Shown here: piece after piece, positions 8,800-16,635 of the stretch
Numbering within the stretch: the first letter of the stretch is position 1
Layout of the letters: the number at the start of each line of letters is the position of its first letter
Origin: Candidatus Nanoarchaeia archaeon
Lineage (GTDB): Archaea > Nanobdellota > Nanobdellia > Woesearchaeales > SKIA01
NCBI GenBank assembly: GCA_028279685.1
Contig: JANQNG010000060.1
Location: forward strand, 1 to 49,389
DNA length: 49,389 bases
Direction of reading: 5' to 3'
Translations under genes and position numbers: made by a program
Notes under the pieces: generated by a model
Seen by the model: only the letters and a program-made list of their open reading frames with translations
The model's database searches: none
What the model was told of the DNA's origin: nothing

Positions 8800-9390
8800 C
8801 TAAGGTTGCAATAATGCAAGTTCATCGAGAGCTTCCTCGAGGTCATCAGTACATTGCGTCAGTTCTGCGTCAGCATCTTCATAGAGGTTCTTATAGTTCG
8901 TTGCTTCAACCTGAAGTGTATTGCGTTCACTGAGATAACGATCGCGTTCCTCTTGTAGTCGTATGATGTCTGATTGTAACGTACTTAGTCTCGAATCAAG
9001 ATCAGTGATCTGGGCAAGCTTTTCAGCATAAAGGGTATCATATTTCCTAATATCCTGTTCAGTCGAGTTAAGATTTTCTCTGATGATGCTCAGTTCATAG
9101 TTTGCGTTGTCGAGCTGGAGTCCACATTGTTTGAGATCGCGTTCTGCTGTTTTTCGTTCAAGCGTGCTTTCTACTAATGAATCCTGGAAAAAGACTGAGT
9201 ATCCTGCAACAACGAGGATTGCAAGCATCAGCAGAAAGAAGATGAATAGGTTAATCCTTTTCCCGATAAGTCGCTTCTTTTGAGTTGTTGCTTTGACACT
9301 TACGCCAGGAACTTCAAGAACATCATCAACTTTTTTACTAGCTTTTTTTCTTCTCTTATGTTCCTTTATTTTGATTGAAAAGTCTTTCAT
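8800..9390 (-). CDS. Single-pass membrane protein with extracytoplasmic coiled coil
   Basis: 196 residues. A basic N-terminal tail of ~45 residues is followed by one membrane helix (~46-68), then an uninterrupted coiled coil (~70-190) rich in heptad Leu/Ile with Glu/Gln/Asn. Two cysteines (in KQCGLQL and LTQCTDD) lie in the coiled coil and could form disulfides outside the membrane. The start overlaps the upstream vWA gene by four bases (ATGA), indicating translational coupling. No homologue is recognised by name. Confidence 0.6.
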   Translation of the reverse strand: MKDFSIKIKEHKRRKKASKKVDDVLEVPGVSVKATTQKKRLIGKRINLFIFFLLMLAILVVAGYSVFFQDSLVESTLERKTAERDLKQCGLQLDNANYELSIIRENLNSTEQDIRKYDTLYAEKLAQITDLDSRLSTLQSDIIRLQEERDRYLSERNTLQVEATNYKNLYEDADAELTQCTDDLEEALDELALLQP

Positions 9391-11816
9391 CCTGATCTCT
9401 CCAACAGTTTTCGAATAATAGCTTCAAGGAAGAAGAGACACATCGCAGCAATAAGGAATGGCATCCTGTAGCTGTCTCTCTCCGTGATGCTCCGTCTGCT
9501 CACTTCTATGATATAACTGATAATTTCTTCTTTGTTTTCAGGTTTAAATACTTTTCCTCCAGTGTCTGCAAATGCCTCGTTGAGGACTCTCTCCGAGAGG
9601 CCTGGTTGTTCATATTCTTTCTTGTAGTTGACCCCAATTTCCTCTCCTAGGAGCTGTTCAAATCCATAAGTTTCAGGGATGACGACAGTGGAATATACAT
9701 CCTCATCAAGGGAGGTAAAGTTGAATCCTTCAAACGAAGGGTAGGTGACAGAATGTAAAGTGATGGCTAAGGGAGTTTGATAATGAGCATCATCATAGGA
9801 GATAGCGAAATCTTTTTTTCGTTCAGGATCCCCTATGAGCCAATTAATAGTGCGAGTGAGAATTCTTGAGTTTTCGCTTGAAAGCACATTACCTAAATTA
9901 CCGTCGCTTTGGAAGACATTAAATGTTGCCACTCTTCCAACACCGAAATGACTTGCCATAAGAGCAGGTCTTCCTGTCTCTGTTGCGAAGAGCATATAGC
10001 GTTCATGTTTTGGTAACACTTGATTGTAGCCGTAGAGTGTTACATCATTGAAATCAAGATCTTTGGTGATGAAATGATCAGAACGTATAGGAAAGATTGA
10101 AAATGCCTGATCAGCAGTATCATCAGGATCTCCAAAGAGCACATTGAGTCTGTTCCTCTCGCTTGCTTTGAAATAAACTCCTCCACTAAGCATTGCTACA
10201 TCTCTAAGAAGTTCTTCATTGTAGTATTCTCCTAATGAGACAGTATATACTTTTATGCCTTTTAATCCTAAAGTGCGTGCAGTGTCTCTGAGTGTATGCA
10301 TATGCTGTTCATTGCTTGTTAGTCCATCAGAGATGTAGATAATATTTTTTGAGCCTCCTGTTCCTTTGAGCATTTCATAGGCGCCAACAAGTCCTATGTG
10401 TACATATGTTCCTGATCCTGAGTCAAGTTGTGTGATTTTCTCGATAATTTGTTGTTTGTTTGTCAGCAGTGGTACAAGAGGAGAAACCTGATAAGCGTTA
10501 ACATCAAATGCCAGAACACCTAAACTGTTGAAGCGGTTGAGATCTTTTGTAATCTCAACAGCAAGCGCCTTTGCTGTGTTGAGTTCCTTTCCTTGTTGTT
10601 CAACATCAACCCAATAGATTTCACCTGTTTCCTCGTTAACACGTCGTTCTCTAGAGACAACAGATTGGAAGCTTGAGGAACGATCCAAAGAGATGACAAT
10701 ATTGGCGTTATGGCTTTTCTTTTTCGCAGCACCTATAGTCACAGGAAGTAATGTTTCCAGCGCTGAATTCTTATAATCTCCATAGTCAAAACTATGGAAT
10801 CCTCCGATGACGAAAAGACCATTACTCTCTTCAAGATACTGAGCAAGTTTGTTGACATCACCAATATCTTTGTACGGCATGTCTTCGAGGACAACAGCAT
10901 AGTACGAATCGAGCGATGCTGGTAATGAAGCCATGTGCTCAACGTCGTAGAATTGTTGAAGTAACTCGAGCAATGGAGTAGTTTTTTTTGAGATGAGAAG
11001 AACGAGAGGTTTCTCAGTGGTCCTAACTGCTTTAAAGTAGATGTTGTTTTCGCTAAAATGATCTGGTGTGGAAATTCTTGCCATAAGTCTATGGTTGCCT
11101 TTAGTGAAATTCAGCTCAAAATCAAACCATTCTTGATCATAGAATCCATCAAGTAGAATTTCTTCGTCGACTGAGAACGTCAGCTCATACGCGTTCATGT
11201 TGAATGTATTCACTTTAACGCGGTATCGTGTAGGACTTTCTTCCCATACTTTTGTAGGTCCTTCAATAGTAACGGCAGCGTCTCGCATCTCCGAAGAAAG
11301 ATCAATATAACTAATAGTGGTATTAAGAGATATCGCTTTTTCAGTAAGTTCAAGAATATTTTCCCCTGTGCTGTCCTGGAAATCGCTAATAATCAGTAGG
11401 TTTTCAAACTTTTTTGTGTTGAGAAGGATAGCTTGTTTCAAGGGAGAATGTTCTCCTGCAGCAATGATGGATACTTCTGTATCCATACGTTTACTCAATT
11501 CTTTTTCTAGCGTGTTGACAAATGAAGTATCGTACAGATCCATCGAAGTACTTTGATCCCAAAGAATGTGCACTTTAGGATCTCCTTGGAGTTCTTTTGT
11601 TATATCTTTGTAAGGTCCTGCAAGTGCTATAATGAGTAAGGTTATGATGATGGTTCTTGAGAGAATCATGAGTATTCTATAAGGGATTTTTCTTCTCTGA
11701 TAGCGAATGTCAGATGTTGAATTGCCATCTCTCTTGACGAACGCTCTTGTGATAATAATGACAATGAAGAGGAAGAATGGAATGATAAGATATAGCATTT
11801 TCGGAGAGGCCAGCAT
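9387..11816 (-). CDS. Large membrane protein with two vWA-like domains and a GATase-like domain
   Basis: 809 residues. One N-terminal helix (~8-25) and a second at ~48-68 are followed by a first vWA-like domain with DQSTS (D87). A beta-sandwich region and a glutamine-amidotransferase-like Rossmann segment (~270-360) follow. A second, fuller vWA domain begins near residue 375 (LDRSSS...GTYVHIGL...ISDG). A C-terminal helix (~785-800) closes it. The central vWA keeps the metal-site D-x-S-x-S, T and D residues. This layout resembles Bat/'glutamine amidotransferase' membrane proteins. Start and the upstream stop overlap as TAATG. Confidence 0.75.
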   Translation of the reverse strand: MLASPKMLYLIIPFFLFIVIIITRAFVKRDGNSTSDIRYQRRKIPYRILMILSRTIIITLLIIALAGPYKDITKELQGDPKVHILWDQSTSMDLYDTSFVNTLEKELSKRMDTEVSIIAAGEHSPLKQAILLNTKKFENLLIISDFQDSTGENILELTEKAISLNTTISYIDLSSEMRDAAVTIEGPTKVWEESPTRYRVKVNTFNMNAYELTFSVDEEILLDGFYDQEWFDFELNFTKGNHRLMARISTPDHFSENNIYFKAVRTTEKPLVLLISKKTTPLLELLQQFYDVEHMASLPASLDSYYAVVLEDMPYKDIGDVNKLAQYLEESNGLFVIGGFHSFDYGDYKNSALETLLPVTIGAAKKKSHNANIVISLDRSSSFQSVVSRERRVNEETGEIYWVDVEQQGKELNTAKALAVEITKDLNRFNSLGVLAFDVNAYQVSPLVPLLTNKQQIIEKITQLDSGSGTYVHIGLVGAYEMLKGTGGSKNIIYISDGLTSNEQHMHTLRDTARTLGLKGIKVYTVSLGEYYNEELLRDVAMLSGGVYFKASERNRLNVLFGDPDDTADQAFSIFPIRSDHFITKDLDFNDVTLYGYNQVLPKHERYMLFATETGRPALMASHFGVGRVATFNVFQSDGNLGNVLSSENSRILTRTINWLIGDPERKKDFAISYDDAHYQTPLAITLHSVTYPSFEGFNFTSLDEDVYSTVVIPETYGFEQLLGEEIGVNYKKEYEQPGLSERVLNEAFADTGGKVFKPENKEEIISYIIEVSRRSITERDSYRMPFLIAAMCLFFLEAIIRKLLERSG

Positions 11817-13651
11817 TAGAAATCCCCCCTCGTTTTCACATAGATCAGTTCGATTAGTACGAAGATTAAGAGCAGCACCAATGCAGTGGTTGTGTATTCT
11901 TTCTTGTCAAATGCAGATTCTTTTTCAGCAAAGGGTACGCTCAGGGTTTGCGATAAGTCTTTTGTTGTTTTTGATTCATCGATCGAGAGAAGATTAGCAG
12001 CATATTGGCTATTGCCAATTTGATAGAATCCAGTCCATGCAAAATCTACAGCAGTAGTGGATTGTTTTCTGCCAGGATATTTGACGGTAACAGGTTGTGC
12101 AAATTCGAGAAATTCAGCAGTTTTCTTATTATATTTGCTGATGTGCTCTTTTTCGAGAAGATAATCAATGGCTCTCTTCCAGAATTTATGATGATCAATC
12201 GTTGCGGAGAAATCAGAATATTCTTTTTGTAAACCATAATAGAGTATCTTCCCCCGTCCTAAAGGATAGGTTGCAATGATGGAGAAATTACCTGTGCTGT
12301 CTGTCGCAATTGTTTTTGTTGTTGCAATAGGCTTGAATTTGAGGAATTGATTTACCGTTCCAAAATTAATGTCGAAGAAACCTTCTTGAGGTGCAATAAT
12401 ATCTTTGTCCGGGCCGAGTTCTATGATTGTTTCTTGTCCTGTTCCTGAATATGATAAAGGCAGCAAGGCCTGGAAATCAATGTTGAGTAGCTGAGGTTGC
12501 GCAACAATGATGAGTTTGGCACCATCTCGTATATGGTCTCTCAGCTTTTTCATAGTGCCTGGGAGCATCATGTTGGTATTGACATTATTGATGATAATCA
12601 AATCATAGAGTTCTGGTGTAAATGAAGTAGGAGGAGATATTTCCTCAATGTCAAGATAAGGTAAATAAGTAATGGCTGTTTCGAAGATAACGTCAATCGT
12701 GTTTGTAAGGTATAATGTTCTATAGCGTTGCTCTGATTCCCCGACGAAGTATAAAATATTATCAGTAGAGAAGTCATCTTTGTTATCAATAATAATTTCT
12801 ATTGCTCCTTTCGGAATAGGGGTGATGGTGATTTTCTTGACTTCTCTAGGGCCTAGTGAGACAGGATCTTTTTTCACGGCAAGATCTCCTCCTTTGAGTT
12901 GCCAGTGCACGGTTTCGTTGACTTGGTTGAAATTTTTTATGGTGAGCTCTAATTCTTCTCCTCTCATTTGCATCCCGATGAATCCGATGTTTGCAATTCT
13001 TGATGAGAAGTCTTTGAAGATTACTTTTGCGTCTTTTCCTTCAACGAGGTTCTGAAAATAGGCAAGATTGAGATTTTCTTCAAGAAAATCGCTGAGAATG
13101 TAGATGGTTGAGCCTTTTTCTGCTTTCTCTAATGCAAGAAGCATGGAGGAACCTAGTTTGCCTGGCGTGTCTGTTGTATCGACTCGTGATAGTAATGTTT
13201 TGGTTCTGAATCCTGTTTCTTTCTCTGCTATGACGAAAGGATGATCTCTTGCGAAAATGATGGTGTTACGTTCTCCGAGATTTTCTTCGAGATAGGATTT
13301 TGCTGCGGAGAATCGTGATTGTGAATCAAAGAGAGCATTCATGCTTGCGCTGCCATCAATGACAAAAATAACATCGTCTGCTTTTGTTTCCGAAGTAGTA
13401 GGCAGGAATGGTCTTAGTAATGCTAAGATGAAGAGAAGCAATATTAAGAGCTGGAGGAAAAGCAAGAAATTTCTTGAAAGGAACTGAAATAGTGCCAAAA
13501 ATTTGCTTTTTCCCTGATCACGCAGGAAGAACATCAGTGAAGGCACTGTTTGCTTTCTTGGTTTTGGTCTAATGAGGTAGAAGAGGATCAATGCAGCAGG
13601 TAAAGCTAGAAAATAAATCCATTGTGGTTCAAGAACGTATTGTACTAACAT
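11816..13651 (-). CDS. BatA-like membrane protein with vWA and GATase-like domains
   Basis: 611 residues. The N-terminal ~85 residues match the BatA N-terminal pattern: helix, RPKPRKQTVPSLMFF, then a second helix. A vWA domain with DGSAS (D99) follows. The middle holds beta domains and an amidotransferase-like region (YDLIIINNVNTN...DGAKLIIVAQP), and a C-terminal helix ends in a basic tail. It is the first gene of the six-gene operon, with its promoter facing away from the RDD/SppA genes. In bacteria such proteins support envelope stress tolerance; the archaeal role is unknown. Confidence 0.75.
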   Translation of the reverse strand: MLVQYVLEPQWIYFLALPAALILFYLIRPKPRKQTVPSLMFFLRDQGKSKFLALFQFLSRNFLLFLQLLILLLFILALLRPFLPTTSETKADDVIFVIDGSASMNALFDSQSRFSAAKSYLEENLGERNTIIFARDHPFVIAEKETGFRTKTLLSRVDTTDTPGKLGSSMLLALEKAEKGSTIYILSDFLEENLNLAYFQNLVEGKDAKVIFKDFSSRIANIGFIGMQMRGEELELTIKNFNQVNETVHWQLKGGDLAVKKDPVSLGPREVKKITITPIPKGAIEIIIDNKDDFSTDNILYFVGESEQRYRTLYLTNTIDVIFETAITYLPYLDIEEISPPTSFTPELYDLIIINNVNTNMMLPGTMKKLRDHIRDGAKLIIVAQPQLLNIDFQALLPLSYSGTGQETIIELGPDKDIIAPQEGFFDINFGTVNQFLKFKPIATTKTIATDSTGNFSIIATYPLGRGKILYYGLQKEYSDFSATIDHHKFWKRAIDYLLEKEHISKYNKKTAEFLEFAQPVTVKYPGRKQSTTAVDFAWTGFYQIGNSQYAANLLSIDESKTTKDLSQTLSVPFAEKESAFDKKEYTTTALVLLLIFVLIELIYVKTRGDF

Positions 13652-13758
13652 AGGAGACCCCTTTTTTATCCATAGGAGTGAGGGGTATTTATAAACTTTA
13701 CGAGGAGGAGAAGGCTTTTCTGTGGAACATTCATCGAAAGCATTATAAAAGAGTAAGA

Positions 13759-14226
13759 ATGAATCCTTGTATGGATCTTAAGCTTCCTAAACCCCAAGTA
13801 TACGAGATGAGTGCTTCTTTGATGAAAAGGCTGCTTTCGCTGGTGGTTGATCTGTATATTGTGTTTATTGTGGTGGTTTCTCCATTCTCTTCATTATTTC
13901 CAAAAGAAGTGAAGTTTTCTTCGGGGTTGGTGTTGCTTGTTTTTTCTATCTCTCTATTGGCGCTTTGCTATTTTTCATTCTCTGAGCTCTGGGCAGGGCA
14001 AACCATTGGTATGAAATTGATGGGATTGCATATTGTTGCAGATACGAAGTTTACTTTGCTTAAGTCAATATTAAGGAATATTTTTGCATTGCCTTTTTTT
14101 CCTTTTATTTTACTCTGGGTTATAGAGCCTTTGGCATTATTATTTGGAGGAAAGAGAATTATGGAAAGAATTACAGGTACAAGAACAGTAGAATTTATTA
14201 CTATGCAAGGGAGTGAATTAGTATGA
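13759..14226 (+). CDS. RDD-family membrane protein
   Basis: Contains RDD-domain features: MKRLLSLVVDLYIVF near the first helix (Arg and Asp), a second helix pair, GQTIGMKLMGLHIV and a final basic R-x-x-x-x-x-TGT segment. The frame is open from a GTG at 13678, but TATA-like boxes inside that stretch (13687-13696 and 13742-13750) argue for an ATG at 13759 or 13771; I give 13759. RDD proteins include ion antiporters, but most are of unknown role. It overlaps sppA by four bases, so the two act as an operon. Confidence 0.7.
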   Translation: MNPCMDLKLPKPQVYEMSASLMKRLLSLVVDLYIVFIVVVSPFSSLFPKEVKFSSGLVLLVFSISLLALCYFSFSELWAGQTIGMKLMGLHIVADTKFTLLKSILRNIFALPFFPFILLWVIEPLALLFGGKRIMERITGTRTVEFITMQGSELV

Positions 14227-15146
14227 AAGAGAAGAAGAAAAAAAGAAGTAATTTTTGGATATTGTTAGCGATTATTATTATTTTATTTGCATTTAGTACA
14301 TTAATATCAGGATGTGTTGCGCTGTTTGTATCTTCTCCTGAAGTTATTACAGGCAATGTCGCTATTATTCCTGTTGTTGGTCCTATTACTACATTTGGAA
14401 GTTCAGGATTATTTGATGAAGATGTTGTTGTTTCCTCTGAAATTGTTAGGAAGATAGAGAAGGCTGCTGAAACTGATTCGGTTAAGGCGATTGTGTTTGA
14501 GATTAATTCTCCAGGGGGATCTGCAGTAGCGTCTGATGAGATTGGTCAGGCTATTAAGAAGTTAGAGAAACCAACGGTTGCATGGATAAGACAGGTTGGT
14601 GCTTCTGGCGGTTATTGGGTGGCGTCTACTTGTGATTATATCTTCGCGAATAGGATGTCTATTACAGGAAGTATTGGTGTGATTGGTTCTTACTTGAATT
14701 TCGCTGAGTTCATTGATGATTATAATGTGTCGTATGAACGATTTGTATCGGGAGATATGAAGGATTTTGGTAGTCCGTTTAAACGAGTGACTGCTAAAGA
14801 GAGGAAGTATTGGCAGTCGAAGCTTGATATGATTCATGATTTCTTTAAGGAAGAAGTGGCAACGAATAGAGATCTAACATTTGAGGAAGTTGATACGTTA
14901 GCTGATGGAGGTGTTTTTCTCGGTGTTGAGGCATTTGAATCTGGGTTAGTTGATGAGCTTGGTGGTTATGACGAGATAGAGGCATATCTGGAAAAGTTAC
15001 TTGGTGAAGAGGTTGAGTTTTCCAGATTATCGACGAAGAAAAGCTTCATTGAGAAGTTGGCTGAGCTTACAAGCGGGAATAGCTTCGAGATAGGTCGTGG
15101 TCTTGGTTATGAACTGAAGAAAGATGATGAATTGATTAAAGTGTAG
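14223..15146 (+). CDS. sppA: Signal peptide peptidase SppA (S49 serine protease)
   Basis: 307 residues with a membrane helix at ~12-32 ending in ISGC (a possible lipobox). The S49 core follows: INSPGGSAVASDEI at ~95-107, catalytic Ser in GASGGYW (S128), ITGSIGVIG at ~147-155 and catalytic Lys in GDMKDFGSPFK (K180). The size fits the single-domain archaeal/bacillar form that degrades cleaved signal peptides in the membrane. It is translationally coupled to the upstream RDD gene through ATGA. Confidence 0.9.
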   Translation: MKEKKKKRSNFWILLAIIIILFAFSTLISGCVALFVSSPEVITGNVAIIPVVGPITTFGSSGLFDEDVVVSSEIVRKIEKAAETDSVKAIVFEINSPGGSAVASDEIGQAIKKLEKPTVAWIRQVGASGGYWVASTCDYIFANRMSITGSIGVIGSYLNFAEFIDDYNVSYERFVSGDMKDFGSPFKRVTAKERKYWQSKLDMIHDFFKEEVATNRDLTFEEVDTLADGGVFLGVEAFESGLVDELGGYDEIEAYLEKLLGEEVEFSRLSTKKSFIEKLAELTSGNSFEIGRGLGYELKKDDELIKV

Positions 15147-15148
15147 TA

Positions 15149-15382
15149 TTACGAAAGATTATAAGTCTCCCTTATAGAAGCTATGACTGTATCTAATGTT
15201 TTATTCATGTAATCTATCTCTTCTTTTGAAGTCCAGTATTCTCCTTTGCTTCCTTTGAAAGCATTCCATTTTCTTGTTCTGAATGCTTCAACAATTTCTT
15301 TACTTTTTTGATCAGTAAGCACTTCGTCTTTGATCATTCCTTGCAATTCAAGAGACATTCTTATAATTACATTAGTCTGCAT
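15149..15382 (-). CDS. Hypothetical protein, 77 aa
   Basis: A short charged, helical protein with no recognised motif (…KWNAFKGSKGEYWTSKEEIDYM…). It ends three bases from the convergent sppA stop. No TATA box is evident directly upstream. It follows a decayed reading frame and a 138-residue gene on the same strand and may belong to that transcription unit. Its coding status rests on a sensible amino-acid composition only. Confidence 0.4.
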   Translation of the reverse strand: MQTNVIIRMSLELQGMIKDEVLTDQKSKEIVEAFRTRKWNAFKGSKGEYWTSKEEIDYMNKTLDTVIASIRETYNLS

Positions 15383-15403
15383 TTCATATCTGGACTGTCC
15401 TAG

Positions 15404-15672
15404 CTAAATTTCAATCTAAGAAATTTGTAATCCGGATGATCTTTAGGAACATCAGGTTCAGGAAGTTTATCAGAATAATCATTTCTATATTTTAACAATC
15501 CTTCAAGATACTGTTGAGGTAATGTGTCATCAACAATGGCTTGGAAGTATTCTTTTATTGGTCCAAGATTTATGTCAGATTCTAATATTTCTTTCGCTCT
15601 TCACATCTCACCATATGGTTGAGAATACGTTTGAGTTTATTAATGTTGCCCTACTTAGAAAAAACCGTGATG
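15404..15672 (-). pseudogene. Decayed copy related to the adjacent 138-aa gene
   Basis: An open frame without a start codon runs from about 15600 to the stop at 15404-15406. It encodes a protein-like stretch ending in DHPDYKFLRLKFS. A short in-frame stretch on the other side (NKLKRILNHMVRCEER) is in a different frame, as if one base were lost. Its tail aligns by eye with the tail of the upstream gene: LEGLLKYRNDY...PDYKFLRLKF against LEHILKNTYFD...LPYLNLRIIK. This suggests a tandem duplicate that has lost its 5' part and frame. Confidence 0.45.
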
Positions 15673-15673
15673 G

Positions 15674-16090
15674 TTACGCTTTTATAATTCTTAGATTAAG
15701 ATAAGGTAATTCATTAGGAGTATGTTCTCTTCTCTCTTTTGGATCGAAGTAAGTGTTTTTGAGAATATGCTCTAGTTTTTCGTTAGGAGTGTCTTTGAAA
15801 GTGCATTCAATTTCTTCTCTTTTTGGTAGAGGTGTTTGTGTTTCAGCATCAAGTGCTTGAACACTAGCCATTATTGAAATAAGGTAGTCTCTATTTCCTT
15901 TCAATAAATTATGTATTGATGTAAGATATTCTTGCTCTTCAGCAGTGTAGTTAATATAATCTTTTGGAACTATAATATTCCAAATCAATTCACCTAATGT
16001 CTTGTTAAGAGGATTTTCTTGACTAATATAAGGCAACAATTCTCCTCCTTCATAGATATCTTCTACGTCCAACATGATTTGTATTTTCAT
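15674..16090 (-). CDS. Hypothetical protein, 138 aa
   Basis: An acidic soluble protein without a recognised domain; Tyr and Glu are frequent (YISQEN..., YTAEEQEYLTSIHNLLKGNRDYL). A TTTATAAA element at ~16113-16120 is 24-30 bases before the ATG at 16090, so the start is well supported as leaderless. A decayed relative lies directly downstream, implying local duplication. Confidence 0.5.
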   Translation of the reverse strand: MKIQIMLDVEDIYEGGELLPYISQENPLNKTLGELIWNIIVPKDYINYTAEEQEYLTSIHNLLKGNRDYLISIMASVQALDAETQTPLPKREEIECTFKDTPNEKLEHILKNTYFDPKERREHTPNELPYLNLRIIKA

Positions 16091-16135
16091 ATCCTAAGAA
16101 ATCCCTTCATTATTTATAAACTATTCTCCGAATTC

Positions 16136-16152
16136 TCCGGAAGATTTCCGGA
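16136..16152. repeat. Perfect inverted repeat with 3-base centre, downstream of tRNA-Leu(CAA)
   Basis: Arms TCCGGAA and TTCCGGA are separated by GAT. It begins ten bases beyond the 3' end of the minus-strand tRNA-Leu(CAA), within the likely trailer. One of a set of three-base-centred palindromes clustered at tRNA loci in this window. Confidence 0.7.
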
Positions 16153-16161
16153 AGTAATGTG

Positions 16162-16281
16162 CGCCGTGGGTGGGATGTTCGCTCCCACGAGTCTTTCGGA
16201 TGAACCTTCGAACCCACACTCCTCCGGAATGAGGAACCCATTTTTGAGATGGGCGCTCGTACCAGTTCGAGCATCCACGGC
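16162..16281 (-). tRNA. tRNA-Leu (CAA) with a 31-nt intron in the T loop
   Basis: Acceptor GCCGTGG (16281-16275) pairs with CCACGGC (16169-16163). The D stem is GCTC/GAGC with GG in the loop. The anticodon stem CCCAT/ATGGG holds loop CTCAAAA, anticodon CAA. A long variable arm (TCCTC/GAGGA) marks class II. The T stem GTGGG/CCCAC is split by an intron at 16176-16206. Loop TTCG pairs with intron CGAA, flanked by three-base bulges AAG and CAT; cutting AA^G and CA^T restores TTCGAAT. Position 73 is G, whereas archaeal tRNA-Leu normally has A. A TATA box (TATATAAAG) lies at ~16297-16306. Confidence 0.85.
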
Positions 16282-16327
16282 TTTACACATACATAAACTT
16301 TATATATCTCGGAATCCTCTCGGTTTG

Positions 16328-16361
16328 TACTCCGGGATGAGGAAGCTCAGTTCGAGCATCC
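16328..16361 (-). pseudogene. tRNA-Leu(CAA)-derived fragment lacking the anticodon arm
   Basis: Read on the minus strand, GGATGCTCGAACTGAGC (16361-16345) matches the acceptor/D-arm start of the intact tRNA (GGATGCTCGAACTGG). It is followed at once by TTCCTCATCCCGGAGTA (16344-16328), which matches the variable arm (TTCCTCATTCCGGAGGA). The anticodon arm and everything after the variable arm are missing. It lies upstream of the intact gene, just before its TATA box. Confidence 0.65.
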
Positions 16362-16382
16362 TTTTTCTTTTTTATTCTGAAA

Positions 16383-16435
16383 TCAAAAATTCAAGGAATT
16401 TTTGATCCAAAAAAAGTATAATATACTTTTTTTGA
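16383..16435. repeat. Two adjacent perfect inverted repeats with 3-base centres
   Basis: First: arms ATCAAAAATTC and GAATTTTTGAT around AAG (16383-16407, 11 bp). Second, one base later: arms CAAAAAAAGTAT and ATACTTTTTTTG around AAT (16409-16435, 12 bp). Both lie in the gene-free stretch upstream of the tRNA fragment. They could be terminators for something on either strand, but no adjacent gene ends here. Confidence 0.75.
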
Positions 16436-16463
16436 AATCTTTCATAAGCTTTACTTAGAAATA

Positions 16464-16589
16464 ATGGAATATCTTCCGTACAGCATCGTGAAGATTACGA
16501 TTATGCAAAGGATGTTTAAGATCAGGGAAAACGAAGATAGCTTCAGATCGTTTGGTAAATATGTGACTGAGAAAGGGTTTGTTTATTAG
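16464..16589 (+). CDS. Possible small protein, 41 aa
   Basis: ATG at 16464 to TAG at 16589 encodes MEYLPYSIVKITIMQRMF..., a basic mixed sequence ending GKYVTEKGFVY. It occupies an otherwise empty stretch before the hydrolase promoter. No Shine-Dalgarno or well-spaced TATA box stands out. It could be spurious. Confidence 0.25.
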   Translation: MEYLPYSIVKITIMQRMFKIRENEDSFRSFGKYVTEKGFVY

Positions 16590-16635
16590 AGGTGTTTGGG
16601 GTCAGATTTAAATAGCATTGAGTGTATATTGATCT

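Noticed and set aside
13678-13758. GTG start at 13678 for the RDD protein
   Set aside because: A TATA-like box lies inside this stretch, which would put the promoter within the gene.
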